Part shown: one piece after another, positions 1 through 8,795 of the stretch
Layout of the letters: each line of letters begins with the position of its first letter
How positions within the stretch are numbered: position 1 is the first letter of the stretch
NCBI GenBank assembly: GCA_949493535.1
Contig: CASZWJ010000002.1
Coordinates: 55,165-119,164 of the forward strand
Length of the DNA stretch: 64,000 nucleotides
Direction: 5' to 3'
DNA from: an uncultured Alphaproteobacteria bacterium
GTDB lineage: Bacteria > Pseudomonadota > Alphaproteobacteria > RF32 > CAG-239
Notes under the pieces: model-generated
The model's input: only the letters and a program-made list of their open reading frames with translations
The model's database searches: none
What the model was told of the DNA's origin: nothing
Program-made: the position numbers and the translations under genes

Positions 1-61
1 CCAAATTTAGAGGCTTATTGTATTTAATGGCAATATGTTAAGTCTGGATGAGTTTGTCTGT

Positions 62-97
62 AAAAAAAATCCCCGGAAGTTATCCGGGGATTTTTTT
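62..97 (-). terminator. Rho-independent terminator of the autotransporter gene
   Basis: An 8-bp stem (ATCCCCGG with CCGGGGAT) is flanked by A and T runs on both sides. It overlaps the stop codon of the minus-strand gene that follows and could also work on the plus strand. No gene can be supported in the 60 bases to its left. Confidence 0.85.
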
Positions 98-3000
98 AAT
101 TGAGCGGGGCGCCGAAGCCCAACATTATTCGGTAATCGGGGGTGACATCGCGATTATCCGGATTGATTCTTGTTCCAAATTCGGCACGGAACCATTTATC
201 TTCTTCTGTCTCATGTGTGAAGTATAGTCCTAAGTCAATCTCCCGGGCTTCAGGTTTGAGTTTCAGATTATATTTTTCTCTGTATATAATATCTTCTTTC
301 GGATCTCGTCCGACAGGCAAATCAAAGAGCATGCTGCCTCGGTTGATTGTCAGCGGCTGGGCTATTTGCAGCCCCAGTTTAGCTTCTTGATTAAGTTTAT
401 ACGCAATGTCAAGCGAGATGCTTTCGCTTTTAATGTCGGACAGGGACATCAGCGTATTTGATTTGGCTTTGCGGGTTTGGGTTCGTCCTTGGTAATATGC
501 TGCGGTAATGCTCAAATCATCAACCGGCATTAATCCGATTTCTAAACCGAAATAATTGGTCAGACTGTTCTCCGTTGCAAAAGCGCCGGAGCCGTTCATG
601 CCCAAAACGGAACCGTCTTCCTGCAAAAAACCGCCTTTGAAGCCAAAGGTTACATAATCTGCCGGTGTGAAATTGAAGACATAGTCAATGGCATTAAACT
701 CGTTGTCATTTTGCAATTTTAAGCGCTGATCGTCATTATAGAAACCGTTTTTACCGGTATAGACGGCAACATCAAAACTCAGTTCCTGATTGAATTTGTA
801 TGCGCTTTTAATACCGAATGCTTCGTTCATATTCAGGAACGGGTTGCTTGTTGCTTTAGAAAAATAGTCGCCGTTTTTATAAGCGGTATTTTCGCTGAAA
901 AAGAATCCGACGCTGGTATCTTTGTCAACCATATAGTCGAAGGCAAAAGAGCCGAGCTGCATATTGTCAACAGGATCGCTGATTCTGTTTGAAAAAGACA
1001 TGGACAAATTGTTATTGACGGCAATTTTTTGAATTTTGTTGCGATTAGTGAACTGTTTCATGTCGTTTTCAAGTTTTTTATTATGATTGCTTGTGGTGAA
1101 CAATGATTTTGTTTCCAGCGGATAAGGGCGTTCATATTTATCAAGGAAAATCATTTGTTGCGGCAGTTTTTCAATAATGTTGGCCATGTTGTACGGAACG
1201 GCAATTTTTGAATGGCTCAGTGCGACGGATGCACCGCTGACTGTATCTTCCGTCGGAACTTCAAAAACGCCGAGAGGCATTGTTGCCGCCTCAAGGTTGA
1301 CCAGACCGTGCCCATAAATTTCATCAACGCCGGGAGCGCCCAAATCGGTTGCCGTTTCAAACAAAATATGGACAGCTTGCTGCGGCGTTAAATTGGGAAA
1401 TGCGCTCATTATCATGGCCAAGCTTCCGCTTACAACCGGAGCGGCCATGGATGTTCCCGCTAATCCGGCAACGGTATTTTCCCCATAGGTTGATTTAATC
1501 GGGTGGTCTTCCGTTCCGCCCGGCGCCGCAATGCACCAATTGGCGGCAGAGCCGCATTTGTTGGAATAGCTTGCAAGATTGTTATTTTGATCTACTGCGA
1601 CAACAGAAACAAATAAACCGTCAGCAGAAGTTACTTCTTTGGGAATAGCTGAAAAAACACCGGACTCGTCTTTGCCTTCATTTCCTGCAGCCACCACGAG
1701 GATGCGCCCTTTGTTGAAAAATGTATCAAGATTAGTATGCTGATTAAAATAGTCTCCATAATTTTGGGCATTCAGGTCTTCTCTCCAACCGGGGCCCAAG
1801 CTCATATTGACGATTTGAATATCTTGGTTTTTCGAATCCATCATATTGCCAAAGTCTTCAATCGTACTGTTTATCAAGCCTATATGTGTATCAATATTGC
1901 CGAATTGATTGTAGATGAACGGAAGTAAACCTACATTTTGAACAACGCCCTGAGTAAGGCCGCCAATCGGTTTGGCTCCGATAATTCCTGCGACATGCGT
2001 TCCATGTCCGTTTATTTCGTTGGGGTCATAGCCTTCCGGCGCATCGGCCTGCGGACCGTTTATATAATGGGGTGTCGTGTCTGTGACTTTCCAGACATAA
2101 TCGCTTGAAAAGTGGGAAATATAAGTATTCCATGTTTCCTGCGACATACTGCCGACTTCTTGAAGCGGCTGTCCTGCGCCGTTTTGCAGCATAAGCTTTC
2201 CTTTGGTTGCGTCAAAAGAATAGCACATTGTTTTGTTGACGCCGGAGCAGGGGCCGAAGTCGAAATTAAAACCAAAGACTCCGCCGCCGTTTTCTTCCGT
2301 GAACTTAACGATATTGTCTTTCAGTTTTATATTATTAGCCCAAACGCCGTTGTCATATACGGCGACATTGACTACTTCATCACTGTATGTGTAGTCAACC
2401 TCTTGAAGCGTCGGTAAATTTCCTCCCGGGTGGTATTCTTTAAATTGACGATAGACTTTGCGGCCGTCGTAACCGCGGGCGTAAGCGGCCGGTGCATTGA
2501 TTTGTTCCAGAAAACCGCTGCCGATGACCTGTTCTGTTTTGTAATCGTCAGGATTTCCGTTTGCGGGGTGAGCCATCAGATATATGTTACTGGTTGGTGA
2601 TACTTCAACATCGGTCCATTGTATATCACCGTCACCGCCGCCGGGGTTGTTACTGCCGCCACCGCCGCCGCTGCCGGCTAAGACAGCAACTGCCATACCG
2701 GTCATCAGGGCCGTTGTTCCGAATGTTTGCATTCTGGGGGTGAAAAAAGTTTTCTTTTCCGTCGGATTTAAGAAAGCATATCTGTCATATCCCGGTTGAT
2801 TCTCAAAAAAGGCATTGCGGTAACGCGGGCTCATGCGGCGCAGGCAGGGCGGGTTAGGGTCTGCGCTCATATTGCGCAGCAGATTATAGCCGTCATAGTC
2901 TTTCTGATAAATCGCATGGCAAAGGGAATTGATGCCGTTAGAATCAGGAGAATCAATCCAGACACCGTTGGTGACGGCATTTTTCAAGCCGGCAACATCT

Positions 3001-3119
3001 TTGGCTTTCATAAAACCGTAAATGATTCTGAATTCATAATTGCTGCTTTGGGCGAGGGTGTTTCCCGCATATAAAAAGACAGTCAGCGCGGCTAAAATGC
3101 CTTTGTAAAAATTTTTCAT
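96..3119 (-). CDS. Subtilisin-like autotransporter serine protease with ankyrin-like N-terminal module
   Basis: Predicted cell-surface or secreted S8 (subtilisin) protease of about 1007 aa. The chosen ATG at 3119 gives a clean signal peptide (MKNFYKGILA..., cleavage near LAQ) and has a CAGGAAAC ribosome site; an upstream in-frame start would bury the signal. Residues 30-92 resemble a pair of ankyrin-type helices. Residues 133-165 form a hydrophobic stretch followed by a glycine-rich linker. The protease domain carries the triad as Asp256 (VAVYDNGVW), His372 (GHGTHVAG) and Ser557 (GTSMAAP), with an oxyanion-type Asn in VVAAGNEG. The last 300 residues alternate like an outer-membrane beta-barrel. 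The same N-terminal module occurs in the giant autotransporter at 29.6 kb. The substrate is unknown. Autotransporter assignment of the C-terminus is inferred from sequence texture. Confidence 0.87.
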   Translation of the reverse strand: MKNFYKGILAALTVFLYAGNTLAQSSNYEFRIIYGFMKAKDVAGLKNAVTNGVWIDSPDSNGINSLCHAIYQKDYDGYNLLRNMSADPNPPCLRRMSPRYRNAFFENQPGYDRYAFLNPTEKKTFFTPRMQTFGTTALMTGMAVAVLAGSGGGGGSNNPGGGDGDIQWTDVEVSPTSNIYLMAHPANGNPDDYKTEQVIGSGFLEQINAPAAYARGYDGRKVYRQFKEYHPGGNLPTLQEVDYTYSDEVVNVAVYDNGVWANNIKLKDNIVKFTEENGGGVFGFNFDFGPCSGVNKTMCYSFDATKGKLMLQNGAGQPLQEVGSMSQETWNTYISHFSSDYVWKVTDTTPHYINGPQADAPEGYDPNEINGHGTHVAGIIGAKPIGGLTQGVVQNVGLLPFIYNQFGNIDTHIGLINSTIEDFGNMMDSKNQDIQIVNMSLGPGWREDLNAQNYGDYFNQHTNLDTFFNKGRILVVAAGNEGKDESGVFSAIPKEVTSADGLFVSVVAVDQNNNLASYSNKCGSAANWCIAAPGGTEDHPIKSTYGENTVAGLAGTSMAAPVVSGSLAMIMSAFPNLTPQQAVHILFETATDLGAPGVDEIYGHGLVNLEAATMPLGVFEVPTEDTVSGASVALSHSKIAVPYNMANIIEKLPQQMIFLDKYERPYPLETKSLFTTSNHNKKLENDMKQFTNRNKIQKIAVNNNLSMSFSNRISDPVDNMQLGSFAFDYMVDKDTSVGFFFSENTAYKNGDYFSKATSNPFLNMNEAFGIKSAYKFNQELSFDVAVYTGKNGFYNDDQRLKLQNDNEFNAIDYVFNFTPADYVTFGFKGGFLQEDGSVLGMNGSGAFATENSLTNYFGLEIGLMPVDDLSITAAYYQGRTQTRKAKSNTLMSLSDIKSESISLDIAYKLNQEAKLGLQIAQPLTINRGSMLFDLPVGRDPKEDIIYREKYNLKLKPEAREIDLGLYFTHETEEDKWFRAEFGTRINPDNRDVTPDYRIMLGFGAPLN

Positions 3120-3324
3120 CGCCAGATGTTTCCTGATAATATTAGTAATTGAATAAATTATATTTATTATCCTGTGTTTGACAAACAAAACGGGGCTTTT
3201 ATTAACAGAAGGTTAAGAAATATTGCGAAAAATTATGTGTCTTTATTTTGGCAAAAAAATCTTGAGCTTAGCGTTAATCAATTTATACTGTGATTATTGT
3301 AAAAATAAATTTGAGAGGGGTATT

Positions 3325-4668
3325 ATGGGAAATAAACTTTTTGGAACTGACGGCGTTCGCGGCGTGGCAAATGTTTATCCGATGACGGCTGATTTTGCAA
3401 TGAAGTTGGGCAAGGCTTGTGCCGAAATTGTTTGTACCAAAACGCACCGCGCCGCAATCGGCAAAGATACGCGCATTTCCGGAGATATGCTTGAAGCCGC
3501 ACTGGCCGCAGGTTTTACGTCAATGGGTATTGACGTGGTGCGTTTGGGCGTTTTGCCGACCCCCGCAGTAACGACGGTTACGCCTGAACTGGGTGTCGAT
3601 ATGGCCGTTATGATTACGGCATCCCATAATCCTTACAAAGACAACGGCATTAAGCTGATTGCCGCTGACGGGGAAAAGTTTTCCGATGCCGTTACCGCTG
3701 AACTGGAAGAAAAAGTCAACGCTGATGATTTTGCAGCCGGCCCTGATAAAATCGGGCGTATCAGCGATGATGATTCCGCAATTGAAAAATATGTCAAAAT
3801 TGCGAAATCGACAGCGAAAGGCAATAATCCGTTAAAAGGACTGAAAGTTGTTCTTGATTGTGCGAACGGCGTATTTTCGGAAATTATGCCCCGTGTTTAT
3901 AAAGAGCTTGGCGCAGATGTCATTGTTATGGCAAATCAGCCTGACGGATTGAATATCAACCGCGATTGCGGTTCTATGCATCCGCAGAAAATGATGGAAA
4001 AAGTCAAAGAAGTTAAAGCCGATTTGGGTATTGCCGTTGACGGTGACGGAGACCGGATTATTGTTTGCGATGACAAGGGTGAAAAAGTCAACAGCGAACA
4101 GATTATCGGATTTTTGGCGCAATATATGGACAGTATAGGCCAATTGAACGGCCGTGCCGTTGTTTCGACAATCCTTTCCAACACGGCGTTGGAGCGCTTT
4201 GTCAAAGAAAAAGGCATTCCATATTACAGCACGCCGGTCGGCGAACGCCATGTCGTGGCAAAAATGAAAGAAACCGGCGGCGCTGTCGGCGGCGAAGAGT
4301 CCGGACATGTCGTGGCTCTGGATTATTGCAAATCCGGCGATGCTTTGGTCGTATCGTTGATTTTAAGCGAAGGGCTGCTCAAAAGCGGTAAAAAAATGAG
4401 CGAAATTTTTCCGATTTTTGCTATGGATCCTTTTGAATTTGTCAGTCCGCGTTTTGAGAGCCGCGAACAGGTTAAGGCGTTAGTTAAGCATGAGAGTATC
4501 CTCAAGCTGTTGGAAAACCTTAATCAGGAAATGAACGGCGAGGGAAGAATTGTTATTCATCCGTCCGGTACCGAACCTCTTATCCGTATTTGGGTCAGCG
4601 GTAAAAATGCCGGAAAAGTGAAAAAGATTCACACAACTTTAGTTGAAGCTTTTGAGAAATTGAGATAG
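3325..4668 (+). CDS. glmM: Phosphoglucosamine mutase
   Basis: Converts glucosamine-6-phosphate to glucosamine-1-phosphate for UDP-GlcNAc, and so feeds peptidoglycan and lipid A synthesis in the cytoplasm. The 447-aa length fits the family. The start at 3325 (MGNKLFGTDGVRG) has a GAGAGGGG ribosome site; the open frame extends further upstream, but the family N-terminus begins here. The active-site phosphoserine loop TASHNP places Ser100. The metal-binding loop DGDGDR and the sugar-binding GEESGH segment are present. The C-terminal phosphate-binding RIVIHPSGTEPLIRIW motif is complete. It stands alone between the divergent protease gene and a small gene pair. Confidence 0.97.
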   Translation: MGNKLFGTDGVRGVANVYPMTADFAMKLGKACAEIVCTKTHRAAIGKDTRISGDMLEAALAAGFTSMGIDVVRLGVLPTPAVTTVTPELGVDMAVMITASHNPYKDNGIKLIAADGEKFSDAVTAELEEKVNADDFAAGPDKIGRISDDDSAIEKYVKIAKSTAKGNNPLKGLKVVLDCANGVFSEIMPRVYKELGADVIVMANQPDGLNINRDCGSMHPQKMMEKVKEVKADLGIAVDGDGDRIIVCDDKGEKVNSEQIIGFLAQYMDSIGQLNGRAVVSTILSNTALERFVKEKGIPYYSTPVGERHVVAKMKETGGAVGGEESGHVVALDYCKSGDALVVSLILSEGLLKSGKKMSEIFPIFAMDPFEFVSPRFESREQVKALVKHESILKLLENLNQEMNGEGRIVIHPSGTEPLIRIWVSGKNAGKVKKIHTTLVEAFEKLR

Positions 4669-4761
4669 TATCAAAAGGCAAGGGTTTGAAAAGGCTTAAA
4701 CTTTTGTTTACTTTCAAAAGGTATACTTACAAGCATCAGTTTATTTTTGAAACGAGGCAAC

Positions 4762-4994
4762 ATGATGAATAAGATAAAAGCCGCCGATTTAGATTGGCAC
4801 AAGAATAAAGTTGTCGCAGCTCCGAAGCGCGGCAATATGGTGCTTGTAAGCTATGCTTTAAAACGCAATGAAGCTTATGGCAATTATCGGCCGCAGAATA
4901 CCAGATGCGTTTGGCCGGGGTCTATGCTGAGCGGCGACACCAGGATTTTGAGCCGCCGGTTGGCCGTGAAGACATTTTAGAGGAATACTTATGA
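4762..4994 (+). pseudogene. Small gene with probable 1-base frameshift
   Basis: The frame starting MMNKIKAADLDWHKNK has a GAGG ribosome site and reads sensibly to KRNEA. It then turns into an unlikely Arg/Cys-rich tail ending at 4980. Shifting by one base near 4873-4876 gives a continuation LWQLSAAEYQMRLAGVYAER followed by an acidic end (EDILEEYL). That frame stops at TGA 4992-4994, overlapping the ATG of the next gene, as expected for translational coupling. I infer that one T is missing, giving an intact product of about 77 aa. I do not recognise the family. A sequencing error is an equally good explanation. Confidence 0.6.
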
Positions 4995-5311
4995 TTAAAG
5001 GTTTTTTGGCGCTGTTTCGCAGCGGAGTGATTTTTGATCCGTTTGTCCTTCTGGGCGTAGTTATGGGAATTTTTATGGCCGTTACGCCGAACAAAGAGGC
5101 TGTTGAAGCTTTGTTGAAGCAGGAAAGCTTTTATTTGCTGATTTTGCTGTTAGCTTTTTTGTATAATTGGTTTGTTAAAAAACTTTATAAAGATGACGGT
5201 GTTTCGCCGGATTATCTGCGAATGGGCTGGAATGTTTTTGCTTCTTTTGCCAAATTTATTTTGGCCTGTGTTTTCAGTTTTCTTTCTGTTATGGCCTTGT
5301 TCTTTCTCTAA
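4991..5311 (+). CDS. Small hypothetical membrane protein
   Basis: A 106-aa protein with three hydrophobic segments: residues 15-32 (FDPFVLLGVVMGIFMAV), 46-62 (YLLILLLAFLYNWFV) and 83-106 (the very hydrophobic C-terminus). Its start overlaps the stop of the frameshifted small gene upstream in an ATGA arrangement, so the two were probably one translational unit. The 3' end overlaps the convergent gene by four bases. I do not recognise the family. The position suggests a membrane partner of the upstream product, which is inference only. Confidence 0.75.
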   Translation: MIKGFLALFRSGVIFDPFVLLGVVMGIFMAVTPNKEAVEALLKQESFYLLILLLAFLYNWFVKKLYKDDGVSPDYLRMGWNVFASFAKFILACVFSFLSVMALFFL

Positions 5312-5490
5312 ACTTTAATATCAATTAATGTCCCCATTGTTTCTGATGGGGCAACGGTGCGGTCGCTTCCTGAATTGAGCAAAATATCAACGGCTTGTTT
5401 CTGCATGTCAATATTGGCTTTAATCAGCGACAATTGCATGTTTTGTACTGCCAGAGCATAAGATCCGAGAGCGTTTACGGATGAAGGCAT
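5308..5490 (-). CDS. YjfB-like putative motility protein
   Basis: A 60-aa protein with no signal peptide. The pattern of small and hydrophobic residues followed by QNMQLSLIKANIDMQKQAVDILL resembles the short YjfB family, named putative motility protein in Pfam. The role of this family is poorly defined. The ribosome site AAGGAGAAAT lies just before the ATG. It stands alone between a convergent membrane protein and a candidate structured RNA on the opposite strand, and no flagellar genes are visible nearby. Confidence 0.6.
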   Translation of the reverse strand: MPSSVNALGSYALAVQNMQLSLIKANIDMQKQAVDILLNSGSDRTVAPSETMGTLIDIKV

Positions 5491-5555
5491 TTTATTTCTC
5501 CTTTATTTTATTTCATTATAACAGAAAAGTTTTAATGATTTCTAAAAGAGAAGAA

Positions 5556-5744
5556 TGTATAGGCTTTAGTTTATATGTTGTGTTAAATGTTGATGTATTA
5601 TTTTGAGAAAGAGGAATAATAGTTTTTCTGTTAAGTTACTACAACCGGTAAATTCAGAAAAGCTGAATTAATGTTTGACTCTGTTCACAAAATAATCAGA
5701 ACTAAAGCCTATACACTATTCAGAATAAGTGTTTTTTTTTTTTT
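5556..5744 (+). ncRNA. Candidate structured RNA with 16-bp closing helix and terminator
   Basis: The 388-base gap between 5490 and 5879 has no plausible gene but holds strong structure. TGTATAGGCTTTAGTT (5556-5571) pairs perfectly with 5700-5715. Inside are TATTATT/AATAATA and AATTCAG/CTGAATT hairpins and a GTTGT/ACAAC helix, giving a three-way-junction-like fold. Directly after the closing helix a hairpin (5713-5732) is followed by thirteen T, so the RNA would end near 5744 at about 190 nt. Length and closing helix recall 6S RNA, but the multibranched interior does not fit it well. An inverted-repeat mobile element is the alternative, though a terminator fused to the stem argues for a transcript. 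Confidence 0.55.
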
Positions 5745-5834
5745 GCAACCCAAAAATGTGAATGATCGGGTTTATTATATTGGTGTAACCGATTGCATTT
5801 TCATGAAGAATTTAGTGGGAAGACGGTGAGGGAT

Positions 5835-5866
5835 AAAAAAAAGAGGCTCATTTGAGCCTCTTTTTT
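5835..5866 (-). terminator. Rho-independent terminator of the first NhaD-type permease
   Basis: AAAAAAGAGGCTCA pairs with TGAGCCTCTTTTTT around a short loop, just past the stop codon of the minus-strand permease. The symmetric A and T runs mean it could also work on the plus strand. Confidence 0.85.
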
Positions 5867-5878
5867 AGATTGGTTTTC

Positions 5879-7222
5879 TTACATGAAGTATTGAACCTGT
5901 AAGAAGATGGTTGCAATTAAAACGCTTATCAGCATGGTCGGAATTGACCAGAGCATGAAGCCTAAAAAGCTTATAGGATGCCCTTCACGCTGAGCCATGC
6001 CTGCAACAATAACGTTTGCCGAAGCGCCGATTAATGTACCGTTGCCGCCGAAGCAAGCGCCGAGAGACAATGCCCACCAGACGGGCATCATAGCTTCTCT
6101 GCCGCCCATTGACGGTTCCATTGATTTAATCATCGGAATCATGGTGGCAACAAACGGGATGTTGTCTATTGCGCTTGAAATGATTGCAGAAGACCAAAGA
6201 ATCAGGAAAGTTGATTTTTGAATGCTGCCTTCGGTAATCTCAATGAACTTTTGTCCCAGCATTGACAGAACGCCGGTAACTTCCAAACCGTAAACAATGA
6301 CGAATAAACCAGAGAAGAAGAAAATGGTTGTCCAGTCGACAATGCCGAAAATTTCTTCGATTTTCTGGTCTCTTTCATCATGTTTGTTGCCCAGAGTGTA
6401 GAGCAAAAGCAGAATTGCCGCTCCGGCCATGGCGATTGTGCCGTTTGAAATATGCAGATGTTCGGCACTCATAAACGCTATGATAACGCAGAATAAAACA
6501 AACAATGCCTTCTTTAACAAAGACCAGTCGGTAATGCAATCTATTTCGCTGATGTTCATAACCGTTTGCTTGTTTTCTTCCGTTGTTGCCAAACGGCGCC
6601 CCCAAATGAGGTCAAAGGTGAAAATCAAGACAATCATTGTCACCAAAACAACCGGTGTCAATTCAAACAGAAAATCCGTGAAAGACAGGTTAATGGAAGA
6701 ACCTATTAAAATGTTCGGGGGATCGCCGATCAGGGTTGCCGTACCGCCGATATTTGACGAGAAGATTTCAAGAATCAAATAAGGGTAGGGATTGATTTTG
6801 AGCTTACGGGTTATTTGGAATGTAACCGGTGCTATCAACAGAACCGTGGTTACGTTATCCAGAAAAGCGGAAAATACGGCTGTTACAAAAGCTAATACAA
6901 CCAACAGTCCGCGCGGATTAGCCCGAACTTTTTTTGCAGCCCAGACGGCTACAAACTGAAACATTCCCGATTTTTCGGAAATGCCGACAATTGTCATCAT
7001 GCCGATGAGCAATGCCAAAGTGTTAAAATCAATGCCTTTAAGAGCGGTTTCCTGAGTTAGAATACCTACGAATATCATAACCGTTGCGCCAAGCAGGGCA
7101 ACAATAGCCCTGTTTACTTTTTCAGTAAACAGAACAACGTAAGAAATGATAACGATAGCCGTGGCTATAATTTTGGCATCCACACCGAAAACCAGCTGCG
7201 GTATTGCGGTTAAGTCTGACAT
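5879..7222 (-). CDS. ArsB/NhaD-family (ion transporter superfamily) permease, copy 1
   Basis: A 447-aa polytopic inner-membrane transporter with about eleven to twelve hydrophobic segments. It shows hallmarks of the ArsB/NhaD and P-protein branch: an N-terminal segment ending FTEKVNRAIVALLGA, the re-entrant-like DNVTTVLLIAPVT, GTATLIGDPPNILIG in the first half, and the matching DNIPFVATMIP and GGNGTLIGASANVI in the second. These two related halves are typical of the fold. Family members move anions or exchange Na+ for H+; the substrate here cannot be read from sequence. It lies directly downstream of a close paralogue, with a separate terminator between them, so each can be expressed alone. 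Confidence 0.85.
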   Translation of the reverse strand: MSDLTAIPQLVFGVDAKIIATAIVIISYVVLFTEKVNRAIVALLGATVMIFVGILTQETALKGIDFNTLALLIGMMTIVGISEKSGMFQFVAVWAAKKVRANPRGLLVVLAFVTAVFSAFLDNVTTVLLIAPVTFQITRKLKINPYPYLILEIFSSNIGGTATLIGDPPNILIGSSINLSFTDFLFELTPVVLVTMIVLIFTFDLIWGRRLATTEENKQTVMNISEIDCITDWSLLKKALFVLFCVIIAFMSAEHLHISNGTIAMAGAAILLLLYTLGNKHDERDQKIEEIFGIVDWTTIFFFSGLFVIVYGLEVTGVLSMLGQKFIEITEGSIQKSTFLILWSSAIISSAIDNIPFVATMIPMIKSMEPSMGGREAMMPVWWALSLGACFGGNGTLIGASANVIVAGMAQREGHPISFLGFMLWSIPTMLISVLIATIFLQVQYFM

Positions 7223-7304
7223 AATTTTTTTCCTTACAATGTTAAACTATTTCATTATTGGTATACGCCTGCAAAAGCTAAAATTATCTTAATTTTACAG
7301 ATAT

Positions 7305-7333
7305 AAAAAAAGAGGAGCTTGGCTCCTCTTTTT
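7305..7333 (-). terminator. Rho-independent terminator of the second permease
   Basis: AAAAAAGAGGAGC pairs with GCTCCTCTTTTT immediately past the stop of the upstream minus-strand paralogue, separating the two permease genes. Confidence 0.85.
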
Positions 7334-7335
7334 AC

Positions 7336-8688
7336 TTACATGAAGTGTCTGATATGCAGGTATATTGCCGCTATGCCGGTTGAAACCAGCATGGTCGGCA
7401 AAGACCATATCAGGAACCGCAAAAAGCTGATCGGATGGCCTTCGCGGCTGGACATGCCTGCAACGATAACGTTTGCCGAAGCAGCAATTAACGAACCGTT
7501 GCCGCCGAAACATGCGCCGAGAGACAAAGCCCACCAGACAGGCATCATGGCTTCTCTGCCGCCCATTGATTCTTCCATTGACTTAATCATCGGAATCATA
7601 GTGGCAACAAACGGAATATTGTCAATTGCGGTGGAAACAAAAGCTGAAATCCAAATAACCAGCATGGCGGCTTTTTCGATGCTGCCGTCGGTATATTCAA
7701 TAAACTTTTTGCCCATTAATTCCAAAACGCCGGCTTCTTCCAAGCCGAATACGATTGCAAATAATCCGGCAAAGAAGAAGATTGTTGTCCAATCGACAAG
7801 CCCGAAAGCTTCTTCAATTTTATGGTCGCGCTCGCTGTGGTCGGCTCCGGCCGTATAAAGCAGCAGCAAAACGGAAGCGCCGAACATGGCAATTGTGCCG
7901 TTGGCAATATGGAAGTGTTCGGCGCACATAAAGCCGCCGATAACCGCAAACAAAACAAATAAAGATTTTTTGAGCAATGTCCAATCGGTGATGCTGTCAA
8001 TCTCGTTAATTTTCATAACGGCTTTTTTGTTGGCTTCGGTGGTTGTAATTCGGCGTCCCCAGATGAGATCAAACGTAACAACCAAAACCAACATGGTAAC
8101 GGCAACGACCGGTGTCAGTTCGTTTACAAAATCCATGAAGGAGAGGTTTAAGGCCGAACCGATTAAAATGTTCGGAGGGTCGCCGATTAAGGTTGCCGTG
8201 CCGCCAATGTTTGATGCAAAAATTTCTGCAATCAGGTAGGGGTAAGCATTGATTTTCAGTTTACGAGTAATTTGGAATGTGACCGGAACAATCAATAAAA
8301 CGGTTGTTACGTTATCCAGCAAGGCTGAAAAGAATGCCGTTACGACAGATAAAACGACCAGCAGCCCGCGCGGATTGGCTTTGACTTTTTTAGCTGCCCA
8401 GACCGCAACGAACTGGAACATTCCCGATTTTTCGGAAATGCCGACAATCGTCATCATGCCGATAAGCAGCGCCAGCGTGTTAAAGTCAATTCCGGCAATT
8501 GCCGTTTCCTGAGTTAGAATTCCGGTGAAAATCATTACCGCAGCACCCAGCAAAGCAACAACCGCACGGTTGAGCTTTTCCGTGAAAAGGATAATATAGC
8601 TGACGATAAGAATTGCACTGGAGAGTATCATCGGATCCATACCGAAAATTACTTTTGAGGCATGGGTCAAGTCTTCGATTTGCATCAA
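7336..8688 (-). CDS. ArsB/NhaD-family permease, copy 2
   Basis: A 450-aa paralogue of the adjacent permease, collinear over the full length and identical over long stretches, including the DNVTTVLLI and GGTATLIGDPPNILIG segments and the second-half DNIPFVATMIPMIKS. Differences concentrate at the N-terminus (MMQIEDLTHASKVIFGMDP) and in the middle cytoplasmic loop. The tandem order, with each copy carrying its own terminator, points to a gene duplication within this lineage. The transported ion is unknown; arsenite, Na+/H+ exchange and organic anions are all seen in the wider family. Confidence 0.85.
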   Translation of the reverse strand: MMQIEDLTHASKVIFGMDPMILSSAILIVSYIILFTEKLNRAVVALLGAAVMIFTGILTQETAIAGIDFNTLALLIGMMTIVGISEKSGMFQFVAVWAAKKVKANPRGLLVVLSVVTAFFSALLDNVTTVLLIVPVTFQITRKLKINAYPYLIAEIFASNIGGTATLIGDPPNILIGSALNLSFMDFVNELTPVVAVTMLVLVVTFDLIWGRRITTTEANKKAVMKINEIDSITDWTLLKKSLFVLFAVIGGFMCAEHFHIANGTIAMFGASVLLLLYTAGADHSERDHKIEEAFGLVDWTTIFFFAGLFAIVFGLEEAGVLELMGKKFIEYTDGSIEKAAMLVIWISAFVSTAIDNIPFVATMIPMIKSMEESMGGREAMMPVWWALSLGACFGGNGSLIAASANVIVAGMSSREGHPISFLRFLIWSLPTMLVSTGIAAIYLHIRHFM

Positions 8689-8763
8689 CAGGCTCCTTAT
8701 AAAATATAAAAAATCAAAATTATTTTATAACCAAATTCTAAACTTTGATTTAATATATTTATA

Positions 8764-8795
8764 AAAAAAGGATTTTCAGTCCTGTTTTTTTTATT
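8764..8795 (-). terminator. Probable weak terminator after trmJ
   Basis: On the minus strand a short AGGA/TCCT hairpin is followed by a T run, just past the end of the trmJ-like gene. The stem is only four to six pairs. Confidence 0.5.

Noticed and set aside
1..61. Possible end of a plus-strand gene before the first terminator
   Set aside because: Too short to judge; no recognisable peptide.
2112..2417. Antisense open frame within the subtilase gene
   Set aside because: Lies opposite conserved protease codons and has no start signal.
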